Source of the DNA: DAOUCP01 sp034432155 | Lineage (GTDB): Bacteria; Chloroflexota; Anaerolineae; Epilineales; Epilineaceae | DNA: 34,986 nt | Direction of reading: 5' to 3' | NCBI GenBank assembly: GCA_034432155.1 | Contig: DAOUCP010000071.1 | Location: 1 to 34,986, forward strand | In this document: piece after piece, positions 1 through 8,313 of the stretch | Layout of the letters: every line of letters starts with the position of its first letter | Position numbering within the stretch: position 1 is the stretch's first letter | Translations under genes and position numbers: made by a program | The notes under the pieces: model-generated | The model's database searches: none | Told to the model about the DNA's origin: nothing | What the model saw: the letters and a program-made list of their open reading frames with translations, nothing else

Positions 1-414
1 CCCCCCCCGGCCCTTCTTCCCTCACGGCGGGGTGGCCGAGGCGCATCCGCCGCCGGTGGAAGCCGGGCCCATCTGCGGTCCATCGCGGAGCCTCGACGGC
101 GTCCCCGGCCGAGGGTACAGCCGAGGCTCACTCGCCGCCGGCGCGAGCCGGGCCCATCTGCGGTCCATCGCGGAGCCTCGACGGCGTCCCCGGCCGAGGG
201 CACAGCCGAGGCTCACTCGCCGCCGGCGGGCTGGCCGAGGCTCCCCCACAGGCCGCACGCGGCCAAGGGCGCCGTCCGACACCCGCCCTGCTGGCGGCAG
301 CCGCAGGCACTCTTGCCGCCGCCGGATGACGCGCCTACGATTCCAGTGGCCCCTGCCATGCCGCAGGCCGCACAAGCGCTGCTGGCTGGTGCGGCAACTC
401 GGGGAGGTGTCCGG
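1..414. repeat. 85-bp tandem repeat in a non-coding stretch
   Basis: Two adjacent 85-bp units (61-145 and 146-230) differ at only two positions. Partial, weaker copies flank them: the end of a unit can be seen at about 38-60, and a short match (gccgaggctc) follows at 234-243. The unit length is not a multiple of three, so the repeat shifts frame at every copy and is unlikely to be coding despite long open frames on both strands, which are common in DNA this rich in GC. The rest of the stretch up to the start codon at 415 shows no gene, and I see no clear sigma-70 promoter. The function of the repeat is unknown. Confidence 0.85.
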
Positions 415-2532
415 ATGAGAGAGCGCGTGTCCCTCCGTCTTCTCCTGGCTCCCGCCGGAATCGTGATCCTCGCCGCCGCCACCGCTCGTGGCGCGGTCCT
501 CCCGCCGGCCGTCGGTACGCTGGAACCCGCAGGCATCATGGCGCAGGCCTCGAGCGTGCTCACCATCGCCAACCTGGATGCACTGCAACCGACCACGTCG
601 ATCGTGGCCTTCGCCCGACAGCCCATGGGCGATCGCACCCAGTATGTGCCGCCGCTCATCGCGCCTCTTGAGGCACTCGACATCGACCCCGCCTGCGACG
701 TCCCGCTGCCGCTCGGTGCCTATGCCGCACGGACCGAGGCCGATCGGATCATCGCCTCCCAGGCACTCACCGCCTGGCCATCGAGCGGCGCGATGGCCGC
801 CTACGAGCAATCCAGACCGGGCACGGACGTCTTGGTGCCGCTGGTGATGAAGCACCGCCAGCGACGGGACTCCCTCGTCACCGTCCAGAACACGAGTCCC
901 TCGGACGGCGTGACCGCGACGGTTGAGCTGGTTGCCTCCGGCGTCGTCACGCCGGTGCGCACCCTGACGTTGCCGCTGCCGCCCGGCGGCTCGCGCACCC
1001 TGGACCTGACGCGCGATAGCGAGCTCTTCCCCGCCGACCAGGTGCCAGACGGCTTCCTTGGCTGGTTGCGCTTCCAGGCCGATACGCCGGTGGCGGTCCA
1101 GAGCTTCGTGGACGTGGCCGACCAAACGTTGGCCGTCTGGGCATTCGAAGGCTTGCCCGTCGAGGACGCTGCGGAGCACCTGTTCGTGCCGAAGTTCACT
1201 CGGGCCGCGGCCGCCGAGACCACGCTTGTCCTTTTGAACCACCACCCCGCACCGGTCGACGTGACCGTCGACTTCTTGGGTTGGGAAGGCAGGTGCGTGA
1301 ACGAAGCGTACTCCGTCACCCGTACCCTGGCTGCTGGCGAGGTAGCCTTGCTGGGTGGACAGGCCGGGGAGATTGGCACGCCACTGCCCGAGGATTGCAG
1401 TGCGTCGGTCGTCGTCCGCGCCGAAGCCCCACTCACCGGCCTGGCAGTGGATCGCGACCAGGTCATCGCCGACCGCTTTCCCGTGCGCCTGGAGGCCGCC
1501 TACCTGGCCTCCGGAACCAGGGATGCCGCCCGCCGCATTCTGGTCCCGGCCTTCCGTCGGACGTTCCCCACGGCAAGCAGCGCTACGTCCGGCCGGCTGG
1601 CCGGAGAAAACGCCGGGTCCCAGTCCCCGACAGCCGCCTGGGGGCCCCGCTCCAGCGCGCTCTTTGCCATGAACGTGGGCCCCGCGACGGCGACCGCCAC
1701 CCTGGAGCTGTTCGACGCCGCCGGGCGGCAGATCACCACCTGTGGTGATGCGTGTGTCGCCGACATCGGTCCCTATGCCACGCACCCCTGGCTGGCCACC
1801 GAGCTGGACGCCCTCCCCGACGGCACCGATGGCCGGGCGCTCCTCAGAAGCGACCAGCCGCTGGTCGTGGCCGTCGCCGAGGCCGGTGGCATCACTGACC
1901 TCGCCATACTGCGAGGCATGGCCGTGCCGGAATCGAACCGGGTGACTGCCGCACAGCTCCCCAGGGCACTTTCGTTTGTCCCGAGCTTTTTTGCTGCCGG
2001 CTGCGAGCGCCCGACGGCAACTGCCACCCCGGACGGTGCCATCACGCCGACCGCCACGGAGCCGACCGAGCCTTCGCCGACGCCAGACAGCGGGCCCTCG
2101 CCGACTCCCGCGTGCAGTCAACACGACACCGAGATGAGCCTCTCGGCCTCGGCAACCGAGCTGAGGGTCGGCGAGCTGGTGACGGTGACGGCACGGCTCC
2201 AGAACGTGGGCTGCGGCATGGTCGGTCTGCTGCTCTATCGTCTAGAGCGAGAGCCTGGCCGTTCCCTAGCTGCGGTGTCGCCGCTGACGGTCAGCCATCC
2301 CATCGGACTGGTCACCGGCCAAGCTGACGAGGCCCAGTTCACGTTCCGCGGCGTACGCAACGGCACGGAAAGCCTTCGCGCGCGGGTGAGCTTCGAGGTC
2401 CATCTCGGCTACCCTGGCCCGGCCTACTGGGCTGGCGACGGTGCCGGTCCGCTCACCATTCGCGTGCGAGAGTTGCGCACCTACCTGCCCTTTGCCGCCC
2501 TGCGGCAGGAATCGCCCTCGCCGGGACCCTAG
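415..2532 (+). CDS. Secreted repeat-domain protein with Thr/Pro linker, Ig-like domain and YLP tail
   Basis: A 705-residue exported protein of unknown function. The ATG at 415 is chosen because a GGGAGG ribosome site lies just upstream and a typical signal peptide follows (MRERVSLRLLLAPAG, hydrophobic core to about residue 22, then ARGA). Residues about 30-530 contain repeated beta-rich modules in which phrases such as VLVPLV, LVTVQN and GFLGWLRF recur. A Thr/Pro/Glu linker (about 530-566) follows, then a roughly 110-residue Ig-like module resembling CARDB domains (LRVGELVTVTARLQNVG). The C-terminus carries RTYLPFAALRQ. The protein has the same module order as the product of 19607-21670 and is probably its paralogue. 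It is convergent with leuS, 15 bp away. A structural or adhesive surface role is an inference; no enzyme motif is visible. Confidence 0.85.
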   Translation: MRERVSLRLLLAPAGIVILAAATARGAVLPPAVGTLEPAGIMAQASSVLTIANLDALQPTTSIVAFARQPMGDRTQYVPPLIAPLEALDIDPACDVPLPLGAYAARTEADRIIASQALTAWPSSGAMAAYEQSRPGTDVLVPLVMKHRQRRDSLVTVQNTSPSDGVTATVELVASGVVTPVRTLTLPLPPGGSRTLDLTRDSELFPADQVPDGFLGWLRFQADTPVAVQSFVDVADQTLAVWAFEGLPVEDAAEHLFVPKFTRAAAAETTLVLLNHHPAPVDVTVDFLGWEGRCVNEAYSVTRTLAAGEVALLGGQAGEIGTPLPEDCSASVVVRAEAPLTGLAVDRDQVIADRFPVRLEAAYLASGTRDAARRILVPAFRRTFPTASSATSGRLAGENAGSQSPTAAWGPRSSALFAMNVGPATATATLELFDAAGRQITTCGDACVADIGPYATHPWLATELDALPDGTDGRALLRSDQPLVVAVAEAGGITDLAILRGMAVPESNRVTAAQLPRALSFVPSFFAAGCERPTATATPDGAITPTATEPTEPSPTPDSGPSPTPACSQHDTEMSLSASATELRVGELVTVTARLQNVGCGMVGLLLYRLEREPGRSLAAVSPLTVSHPIGLVTGQADEAQFTFRGVRNGTESLRARVSFEVHLGYPGPAYWAGDGAGPLTIRVRELRTYLPFAALRQESPSPGP

Positions 2533-2550
2533 GCCGTTTGGGCTGGCCTA
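2530..2550. terminator. Inverted repeat joining two convergent stop codons
   Basis: TAGGCC, nine bases, then GGCCTA. The TAG stop of the plus-strand gene is the first three bases of the left arm, and the complement of the leuS TAG is the last three of the right arm. The arms are only 6 bp and there is no T-run on either side, so this is at best a weak bidirectional terminator. Confidence 0.35.
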
Positions 2551-5181
2551 GACGACGATGTTGATCAACCGGCCGGGAACGTAGACGATCCGCTGCGGCG
2601 TCTCGCCGGCCAGGGCAACCTGCACGGCTTCGCTCGCCAGGGCGTGGCGGATGGCCTGATCCTCGCCGATGTCGGCCGGCAGCCGCAAGCGATCGCGAAC
2701 CTTGCCGCGCAGCATGACGGCGATCTCCACGGTCGCCTCGGCGACGGCCGCCGGGTCATGCTCTGGCCAAAACTGCTGGTGAATGGAGTACGGTCGACCA
2801 CGCCGCGCCCAAAGCTCCTCGCTCAGGTGAGGCGCGATCGGCGCAATCAGAAGTAGCAAGCCATCGACAGCCTCGTCCCAGATCACCGTGCCGGACAGCG
2901 CAGCACGATGGAGCTTGAGCGCGTTGCGCAGCTCCATGAGCGCCGCCACCGCTGTGTTGAAGCCGAAGGACTCCAAGTCGCGGCCGACGCGACGGACCGT
3001 CTGGTGCAGAGCGCGTCGCAGATCGACAGCCGCCGCCGCCCGCGATGCGCCCGCAGCCGCACTCGCCTGCCTCACGAGCGTCTGACCGCTCCCGGTCGGA
3101 CCACCTTCGGCCACCGCCGCGGCCGCGCGCTCGACCAGCTCTGGCCAGCCCGACCACTCGGTAGCCGGTGGCGCAGCCAGAGCGAGCGACCAGATGTCGC
3201 GCAGCCATCGGGCCACCCCCTGGATGCCCTTGGGATCCCACGGACCGCCCAGGTCCCAAGGGCCAATGAACATGAGATAGGCGCGCACCGTGTCGGCGCC
3301 ATAGCGTTCGACCAAATCGTCGGGGTCGATCACGTTGCCACGACTCTTGGACATTTTCTCCGAGTCGGCACCGAGAATGAGCCCTTGGTTGAAGAGGCGC
3401 GTCATCGGCTCATCGAACTCCACCAGGCCCATGTCGCGCATGACCTTCGTCCAGAAGCGGGTGTACAACAGGTGCATCGTAGCGTGCTCGGCCCCGCCGG
3501 TGTACTGGTCCACCGGGAGCCAGTCCAGCATCTCGGGGTCAAATGGCCCTGCCTCGTAGTGAGGGCTCAGGTAGCGATATTGGTACCACGACGAATCCAC
3601 AAAGGTATCCATGGTGTCCGTGTCCCGGCGCGCCGCACCCCGACAGCGTGGGCAGGTGGTCTCCACCCAGTCGGTCACGTAGGCTAAGGGCGACTCGCCG
3701 GTAGGTCGGAACTCGACGACCTCGGGCAGCACCAACGGCAACTCCTCATACGGTACCGGCACCACGCCACAGGTCGCGCAATGGACGATGGGAATCGGCG
3801 TGCCCCAGTAACGCTGGCGGCTGATGAGCCAGTCGCGCATGCGCGTCGTGACCGTCCAGCGTCCACGGCCCACCGCCTCGAGGGCCGCCACCACGGCCTC
3901 CTTGCCCTCGCGACTGATGTTCGCCGGCAAGTGGTACTCCGCAGCCAGCTCGGGGCTCCACTCCTCGCGGCGGTACTTGCCCGTGCTGATCAGCCGGTCG
4001 CACGGCCCGGAGTGGACCATGATGCCCAGGCCGGTGTACGCCGCCGCCAGACGTCCGCCGGCTGGTTCGCCAGCGTCTGGGGGCCGAATCACTTCCACGA
4101 TGTCAATGCCGTACTTGACGGCGAACTCGAAATCCCGCTCGTCGTGACCGGGAACCATCATCACCGCCCCGGTGCCATAGTGTGGCAGCACGTAGTCGGC
4201 CACCCAGACCGGCAGACGCTGGCCCGAAAGCGGATTGACGACGTACGAGCCGGTGAAAACACCCGTCTTCTCGCGCTCCGTGGACAGCCGCTCGATCTCG
4301 CTGCGCCGCGCTGCCTGCACCCGATAGGCGGCCACCGCGGCCCGCTGTCCCGCTGTCGTCAGCGCATCGAGCAAGGGGTACTCCGGCGCCAGCACCAGGG
4401 CCGTCACCCCGTAGAGCGTGTCGGGGCGCGTGGTAAACACCGAGATGATGGTTCCGCCGTCGGCTACCTCAAAGTCGATCTCGGCCCCTTCGCTGCGGCC
4501 AATCCAGTTGCGCTGCATCGTCTTGATCCGCTCCGGCCAGTCGATGCTCTCCAGTCCGGCCAACAGCTCATCGGCATAGCTGGTGATACGCAGAAACCAC
4601 TGCTCCAACTCGCGGCGCACCACCGGCGTCTCGCAGCGTTCGCAGACGCGCTCTTCGCCGACCACCTGCTCCCGCGCCAGCGTCGTGTTGCAGCGGGGGC
4701 AGAAATCGACGGCCGCTCGGGCCCGGTAGGCCAAGCCCCGCTCAAACATCTTGAGGAAGAACCACTGGTTCCACCGGTAGTACTCAGGCTCACAAGTAAC
4801 CACCTCGGCAGTCCAGTCGAACATTGCACCCATCGAACGAAGCTGAACCCGCATGCGTTCGATGTTGTTCATTGTCCACAGACGAGGATGAATGCCGTGC
4901 TTGATGGCCGCGTTCTCCGCCGGTAGACCGAAGGCGTCGAAGCCAATCGGGAAGAACACGTCGTGGCCACGCATGCGCATGTACCGAGCGTGGGCATCCG
5001 ACGGCGCCATGGCATACCAATGGCCGATGTGCAGGTCCCCGGACGGATAGGGGTACATCGTCAACGCATAGTGCGGTCGGGGCGCGTGCTTCGCGCGGAC
5101 GTAGATGCCATCCGCCTCCCACCGTGCCTGCCATCGCCGCTCGATGGCGACTGGTTCGTATGGCTCCGAGGGTGTGTTCAT
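2548..5181 (-). CDS. leuS: Leucyl-tRNA synthetase
   Basis: Class I aminoacyl-tRNA synthetase that charges tRNA-Leu in the cytoplasm, 877 residues, the usual length for bacterial LeuRS. The ATG at 5181 is chosen because family-type sequence begins right after it (YEPVAIERRWQARWE) and AAGGGA lies about 9 nt upstream; the open frame extends to 5298 but that part is not LeuRS-like. Motifs seen: HIGH at residues 51-54 within PYPSGDLHIGHWYAM, a CPRC...CERC zinc site at about 162-185, the CP1 editing insert with TTRPDTLYGVT, a second CPRC pair at about 507, and KMSKS at about 609 (EKMSKSRGN). The anticodon-binding and C-terminal domains are complete. It lies downstream of tRNA-Ala with a hairpin between. 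Its leader contains alternative pairings that could cover the ribosome site. Confidence 0.98.
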   Translation of the reverse strand: MNTPSEPYEPVAIERRWQARWEADGIYVRAKHAPRPHYALTMYPYPSGDLHIGHWYAMAPSDAHARYMRMRGHDVFFPIGFDAFGLPAENAAIKHGIHPRLWTMNNIERMRVQLRSMGAMFDWTAEVVTCEPEYYRWNQWFFLKMFERGLAYRARAAVDFCPRCNTTLAREQVVGEERVCERCETPVVRRELEQWFLRITSYADELLAGLESIDWPERIKTMQRNWIGRSEGAEIDFEVADGGTIISVFTTRPDTLYGVTALVLAPEYPLLDALTTAGQRAAVAAYRVQAARRSEIERLSTEREKTGVFTGSYVVNPLSGQRLPVWVADYVLPHYGTGAVMMVPGHDERDFEFAVKYGIDIVEVIRPPDAGEPAGGRLAAAYTGLGIMVHSGPCDRLISTGKYRREEWSPELAAEYHLPANISREGKEAVVAALEAVGRGRWTVTTRMRDWLISRQRYWGTPIPIVHCATCGVVPVPYEELPLVLPEVVEFRPTGESPLAYVTDWVETTCPRCRGAARRDTDTMDTFVDSSWYQYRYLSPHYEAGPFDPEMLDWLPVDQYTGGAEHATMHLLYTRFWTKVMRDMGLVEFDEPMTRLFNQGLILGADSEKMSKSRGNVIDPDDLVERYGADTVRAYLMFIGPWDLGGPWDPKGIQGVARWLRDIWSLALAAPPATEWSGWPELVERAAAAVAEGGPTGSGQTLVRQASAAAGASRAAAAVDLRRALHQTVRRVGRDLESFGFNTAVAALMELRNALKLHRAALSGTVIWDEAVDGLLLLIAPIAPHLSEELWARRGRPYSIHQQFWPEHDPAAVAEATVEIAVMLRGKVRDRLRLPADIGEDQAIRHALASEAVQVALAGETPQRIVYVPGRLINIVV

Positions 5182-5317
5182 GGTGCGCTGTCCCTTGTCA
5201 CGGCGCCAACGGCAAGAGCCCGCGGGGACAAGCCGCTCTGGCCCACAAACTGCCAAGTCAGCGCCCGCGCCGGGCAGACGTGTGCCGCGCCTCAGCAACC
5301 CGCGCCGCTAACACCGA

Positions 5318-5344
5318 CGCCCACACCCCGCGAGGGTGTGGGCG
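5318..5344 (-). terminator. Perfect 11-bp hairpin between tRNA-Ala and leuS
   Basis: CGCCCACACCC, a 5-base loop, then GGGTGTGGGCG: 11 uninterrupted, mostly G-C pairs, starting four bases after the encoded CCA end of the tRNA. It most likely terminates the tRNA transcript or protects its 3' end for processing. No T-run follows on the minus strand, so read-through into leuS is possible and the element could act as an attenuator. Confidence 0.55.
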
Positions 5345-5347
5345 ACG

Positions 5348-5423
5348 TGGTGGAGCAGAGGGGACTCGAACCCCTGGCCTCTACAGTGCGATTGTAGCGC
5401 TCTCCCAGCTGAGCTACTGCCCC
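5348..5423 (-). tRNA. tRNA-Ala (anticodon CGC), CCA encoded
   Basis: A complete 76-nt cloverleaf. The acceptor arm GGGGCAG pairs with CTGCTCC and contains the G3-U70 wobble pair that defines alanine tRNAs. The D arm is GCTC/GAGC, the anticodon stem CTACA/TGTAG with loop ATCGCAC (anticodon CGC, reading GCG), and the T arm AGGGG-TTCGAGT-CCCCT. The discriminator base is A, and CCA is encoded in the DNA. A very good promoter lies just upstream and a strong hairpin just downstream. Confidence 0.97.
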
Positions 5424-5436
5424 GCAGGGTCTATGC

Positions 5437-5466
5437 ATTATACGGTCCTGGGGCCGCAGCAGTCAA
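5437..5466 (-). promoter_or_regulatory. Sigma-70 promoter of tRNA-Ala
   Basis: Read on the minus strand, TTGACT (5466-5461), an 18-bp spacer, then a perfect TATAAT (5442-5437). The first base of the mature tRNA is 14 bp downstream of the -10 box, as expected for a stable-RNA promoter with a short leader. It sits directly after the methyltransferase stop codon. Confidence 0.8.
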
Positions 5467-5469
5467 CAA

Positions 5470-6135
5470 TCAGGACGCCGCTCGTCGCCACCAGTACCAA
5501 GCGGCCGGCCGCCCGCGATCCTCGCCTGGCTCAAAATCCGCCAGCTCGCAGAAAGCCCCGAATGTCGCCTCGACCTCAGCGCGCGTCGGGCGCGGAACGA
5601 TAGGACGCCGACCCACGAGGCGGGCAACGTCCTGTCGCAGTCGCTGATGCCACGGCCCGGACCGCGGCAGCACCTTGCCGCCCACCGGCGGCAAGTGGGC
5701 ATACAAGAGGAACCGGCCGCCCCCTTTCAGCATGGCGGCCAGCATGGCGGCGTAGCTGGCCCGGCCGGCGAGCGACAGACCGTGGTAGCATCCGACGTCG
5801 AGCACCACGTCGAACTGGCCGTCCACGGGGCTCCCCGGGCGATGCAGGCAGGTCACGTCGCCTACGAAGGCCTGACAACGCGACAAGCCGCTTTGGCGAA
5901 TCCTCTGCCTGGCTCGGCGCACCGCCACGGGCGAAATGTCCACGCCCACGACCCAGTGCCCGTGATGGGCCAGGAAGAGTGCATTGGTGCCGGTGCCGCA
6001 GCCGAGATCGAGCACGCGAACCGGCGATGCCAGGCCCGGCTCTGCAACCAGGCGTCGCACCTGGGGCGGCACGATGCCCGTGTCCCAGGGGGCAACGCCT
6101 AGCAGGTAGGCCAGGTCCCAGAAGAGTTGACTCAC
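5470..6135 (-). CDS. Small class I SAM-dependent methyltransferase
   Basis: A 221-residue cytoplasmic methyltransferase of the TehB/thiopurine-methyltransferase-like group; the substrate is unknown. The start is taken as GTG at 6135 because it overlaps the TGA of the anti-sigma gene as GTGA, a translational-coupling junction, and the family-like sequence begins there (FWDLAYLLG, then APWDTG). SAM-binding motif I is VLDLGCGTGT at residues 41-50, followed by the acidic end of strand 2 in GVDISPVAVRRAR and the motif FDVVLDVGCYHGL. It is the last gene of the sigma/anti-sigma operon, so it may act in or report on the same response, but that is inference from context. Confidence 0.9.
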   Translation of the reverse strand: MSQLFWDLAYLLGVAPWDTGIVPPQVRRLVAEPGLASPVRVLDLGCGTGTNALFLAHHGHWVVGVDISPVAVRRARQRIRQSGLSRCQAFVGDVTCLHRPGSPVDGQFDVVLDVGCYHGLSLAGRASYAAMLAAMLKGGGRFLLYAHLPPVGGKVLPRSGPWHQRLRQDVARLVGRRPIVPRPTRAEVEATFGAFCELADFEPGEDRGRPAAWYWWRRAAS

Positions 6136-7298
6136 CGCCCAATCCGCGCCCGTCGGCGCTGGGCGCCCGGCAGATTGGTGGGCCAACTGGCGGCAGGGGC
6201 CGTCGGCGTCGGCGTGATGGTCACGTTCGGCAGGGTTGGTGAGGGGCCGGGTCCGCGGTTCGTCGGCGATGGGGTGACAGTGGCGCTTGGCGGTGGCGCA
6301 GTCGCACTGGCCGTGGGTATCGGTGTGTTCCACACGGCGGTGGGTGTCATTCCGCGCACCCCCGACGTGGCCGTAGGCGACGGCGCTGGCGGCGTGCTCG
6401 TCCCCAGGCCACGACCCGGTTCGCCGGGGGTAGCTGTCCCCGTGGGCAGCGGCTGCGGTGACGGGACAGCCGGCGGCGGCCGTTCCGACGTCGCGGTGGG
6501 CAGCGGTGCGGGTGCCTCGCCGGCACGGCCCGGCGTAGCCGTGGCTGGTGCCCCCAAGTCCGGCTCACGGGAGGGGGGCAGCGTTGGCGGGACAACAAAC
6601 TCGGGCGGTCGCACCGGCAATGGCCCAACCTCGGTAGGCTGGGGCGCCGCGGCCTCAGGTGGGCGAAGGCTGGGTGGTGCCGCTGCCGCACCTGGGGCAG
6701 CCTCCGCAGCTCGCGCATCCCCGACGCCAGGCTCCCCACTCCGGACCACCGCCGGCGAGGTTGGAACCGCCCTCGCCGCCGGGTAGGCTGGCGACGGGGC
6801 AAAGGCAAGGCGAGTGGCGGCCGCCGTACCCGCGGCCACAACTGCGGCGGTTCCCTCCGTTCGGTCCACGGCAGCGCTCGGCCGGCCCTTCTCGCCGCCT
6901 GACGCCGCACCGCCGAAGGTGCCGGTGGCCCCGCGCGGTCGCGCCTCCGGCCGGAGTTGCTGCCGTGGGCCGCCGAGCCCGGTCAGCCACGGGGCGAACT
7001 GCCACAGCGTCAGCGTTGCCACAAGACAGACGATGGCAGCAGCCGGCAGCGCCAACGGCCAAAGCAGAGGGGATGGCGAGCTCGCAGCCGGCACCCGCGA
7101 CAGGGCCGCTGCCAGTTCCCGGCTGGGCTGACGCGTGGGGATCGCCGACCACGCCTGCTGGAGAGCCTGTTCTGCCTCATAGGCGCGACGGCACGCGGCA
7201 CAGGAAGCGGCATGGGCTTCGATGGCGGCGCGCCGCTCGGGATCGAGGTGGGCGAGCTCGTCGATCCAGGCCAGGACGGTGTCACACGGTGTCGCCAA
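6132..7298 (-). CDS. Zinc-finger anti-sigma factor with long Pro/Thr-rich outer stalk
   Basis: A 388-residue single-pass membrane protein expected to bind and silence the ECF sigma factor encoded just upstream. The TTG start at 7298 is preferred: GGAGG lies 5 nt upstream and it overlaps the end of the sigma gene by 17 bp; a longer start is possible. The N-terminal zinc-finger anti-sigma domain has Cys5 and the HxxxCxxC triad His29, Cys33, Cys36. One membrane segment follows at about 78-99. The remaining ~280 residues are low complexity, rich in Pro, Thr, Ala and Ser, with no folded sensor domain that I can recognise. In the inside-to-outside orientation usual for the family this stalk lies outside the membrane. 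It could reach into or anchor to the wall, or be glycosylated; this is inference. Confidence 0.88.
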   Translation of the reverse strand: MATPCDTVLAWIDELAHLDPERRAAIEAHAASCAACRRAYEAEQALQQAWSAIPTRQPSRELAAALSRVPAASSPSPLLWPLALPAAAIVCLVATLTLWQFAPWLTGLGGPRQQLRPEARPRGATGTFGGAASGGEKGRPSAAVDRTEGTAAVVAAGTAAATRLAFAPSPAYPAARAVPTSPAVVRSGEPGVGDARAAEAAPGAAAAPPSLRPPEAAAPQPTEVGPLPVRPPEFVVPPTLPPSREPDLGAPATATPGRAGEAPAPLPTATSERPPPAVPSPQPLPTGTATPGEPGRGLGTSTPPAPSPTATSGVRGMTPTAVWNTPIPTASATAPPPSATVTPSPTNRGPGPSPTLPNVTITPTPTAPAASWPTNLPGAQRRRARIGR

Positions 7299-7845
7299 CC
7301 GAGCCTCCGCCCGCCCGTGGCGGCAAGCCGCCCAGCCTCGCCAGCTGCGCGGCAAAGGCGTCGCGTGCCCGCTGCCGCCGCTTGCGAGCCGTCTCGGGAG
7401 TGATCCCCATGACGGCCGCCACTTCGGCGGCCGCCAATCCGACATAGCCAAACAAGATCAGAATATCGCGCTGTTCGCTGGGCAGGGCGTTGAGCGCCTG
7501 CAGCGCCGGCTCACGGCGCACGATGTCCTCTATCGGATCTTCTTCCCCCTGACGGCGTGCCTCGTCCAGACGGAGCCAGCGCAGACGCGAGCGCCGCCGG
7601 AGGTGGTCGGTCGCCGTGTTGTGGGCGATCCTGTACAGCCAGGCCCGGCGCTGGGGCGCCGCCTCGGGACGGAGGTTCAGTCGTCCAAGCGCTCCGTAGG
7701 CCTTCACGAACGTGTCCTGCGTCAAGTCCTCGGCTAACTCCATGTCCCCGACCAGCCGGTATAGGTAGTTCAGAATGGCCGTCTGGTAGTCGGCCACAAG
7801 CTCCAGAAAGATCCGCTCGGCGAGGGATGCCTGGTCAGTCGTCAT
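7282..7845 (-). CDS. ECF-type RNA polymerase sigma factor
   Basis: A 187-residue extracytoplasmic-function sigma-70 factor, normal family length. The ATG at 7845 (MTTDQASLAERIF) is chosen because sequence upstream of it is not family-like. Region 2 is recognisable in YLYRLVGDMELAEDLTQDTF with the usual helix that binds the -10 element, and region 4 in LPSEQRDILILFGYVGLAA followed by ITPETARKRRQRARDAF, the helix-turn-helix that reads the -35 element. It is the first gene of a three-gene operon with the anti-sigma factor and a methyltransferase, all overlapping. Targets are unknown; self-regulation is usual for such pairs, but I could not identify a convincing ECF promoter upstream. Confidence 0.95.
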   Translation of the reverse strand: MTTDQASLAERIFLELVADYQTAILNYLYRLVGDMELAEDLTQDTFVKAYGALGRLNLRPEAAPQRRAWLYRIAHNTATDHLRRRSRLRWLRLDEARRQGEEDPIEDIVRREPALQALNALPSEQRDILILFGYVGLAAAEVAAVMGITPETARKRRQRARDAFAAQLARLGGLPPRAGGGSVGDTV

Positions 7846-8313
7846 CGGACCGCTCGTCCCCCAGGGCCCGGCACCCCTCTGTCGTCCAGTAGTACGCCTG
7901 GGCAGGGCCGATCGTGACATGCGCCAGCCGGCGCGACCAGCCTGTCCACGGCGGGGGCACGCGCACGGGCATGGACACATGATACGCTACCTGGGGTCTA
8001 GCGGTGGCGCTCGCGCGAGCGACATCTCCCATGCGACTTCCCGCGGTCGCACATGCGCCAGCGAGGCCTACCAGCTGCTCTCTCACTTTGATGCCCCGCC
8101 GAGGGGGAACTCCCACTGCGCCTCTCGCGGTCGCACATGCGCTAGCGAGGCCTCGCACGGGACGGCGGCATATACTTGGCGCGCCGGCGCGCACTGCGTC
8201 GGCACGGGCCGCGCATGGCGGCGCCGCGGGGCATCGGGGAGACGCGGTCGCCTGCGCTCGGCATAACCATGGCGCGCGGCCTGCAACGCCGGTTCGCCGA
8301 GGGGCTGTCCGGA
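7846..8313. other. Intergenic region between divergent operons with a 28-bp direct repeat
   Basis: No gene is supported here. It separates the sigma-factor operon (minus) from the flippase/glycosyltransferase operon (plus), so it must hold promoters for both, but I see no convincing -35/-10 pair. A TATACT at 8171-8176 is an isolated -10-like box. A nearly identical 28-bp sequence (one difference) occurs at 8042-8069 and 8126-8153, and a palindrome, CGCTCGCGCGAGCG, lies at 8009-8022. The repeats might be binding sites for a regulator. Confidence 0.6.

Noticed and set aside
22..2124. A 700-codon open frame on the minus strand opposite the first secreted protein
   Set aside because: Composition is Gly/Arg/Gln-rich with no fold-like pattern, it crosses a repeat whose length is not a multiple of three, and the plus frame has a signal peptide, ribosome site and domains. 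Long antisense frames are common in such GC-rich DNA.
5182..5317. T-box riboswitch upstream of leuS
   Set aside because: The conserved T-box sequence and specifier loop are not visible.
8106..8132. ECF promoter (GGAAC, 17 bp, CGGTC) upstream of the flippase gene
   Set aside because: The right half lies inside the 28-bp repeat, the match is short, and nothing similar is seen before the sigma-factor gene itself.
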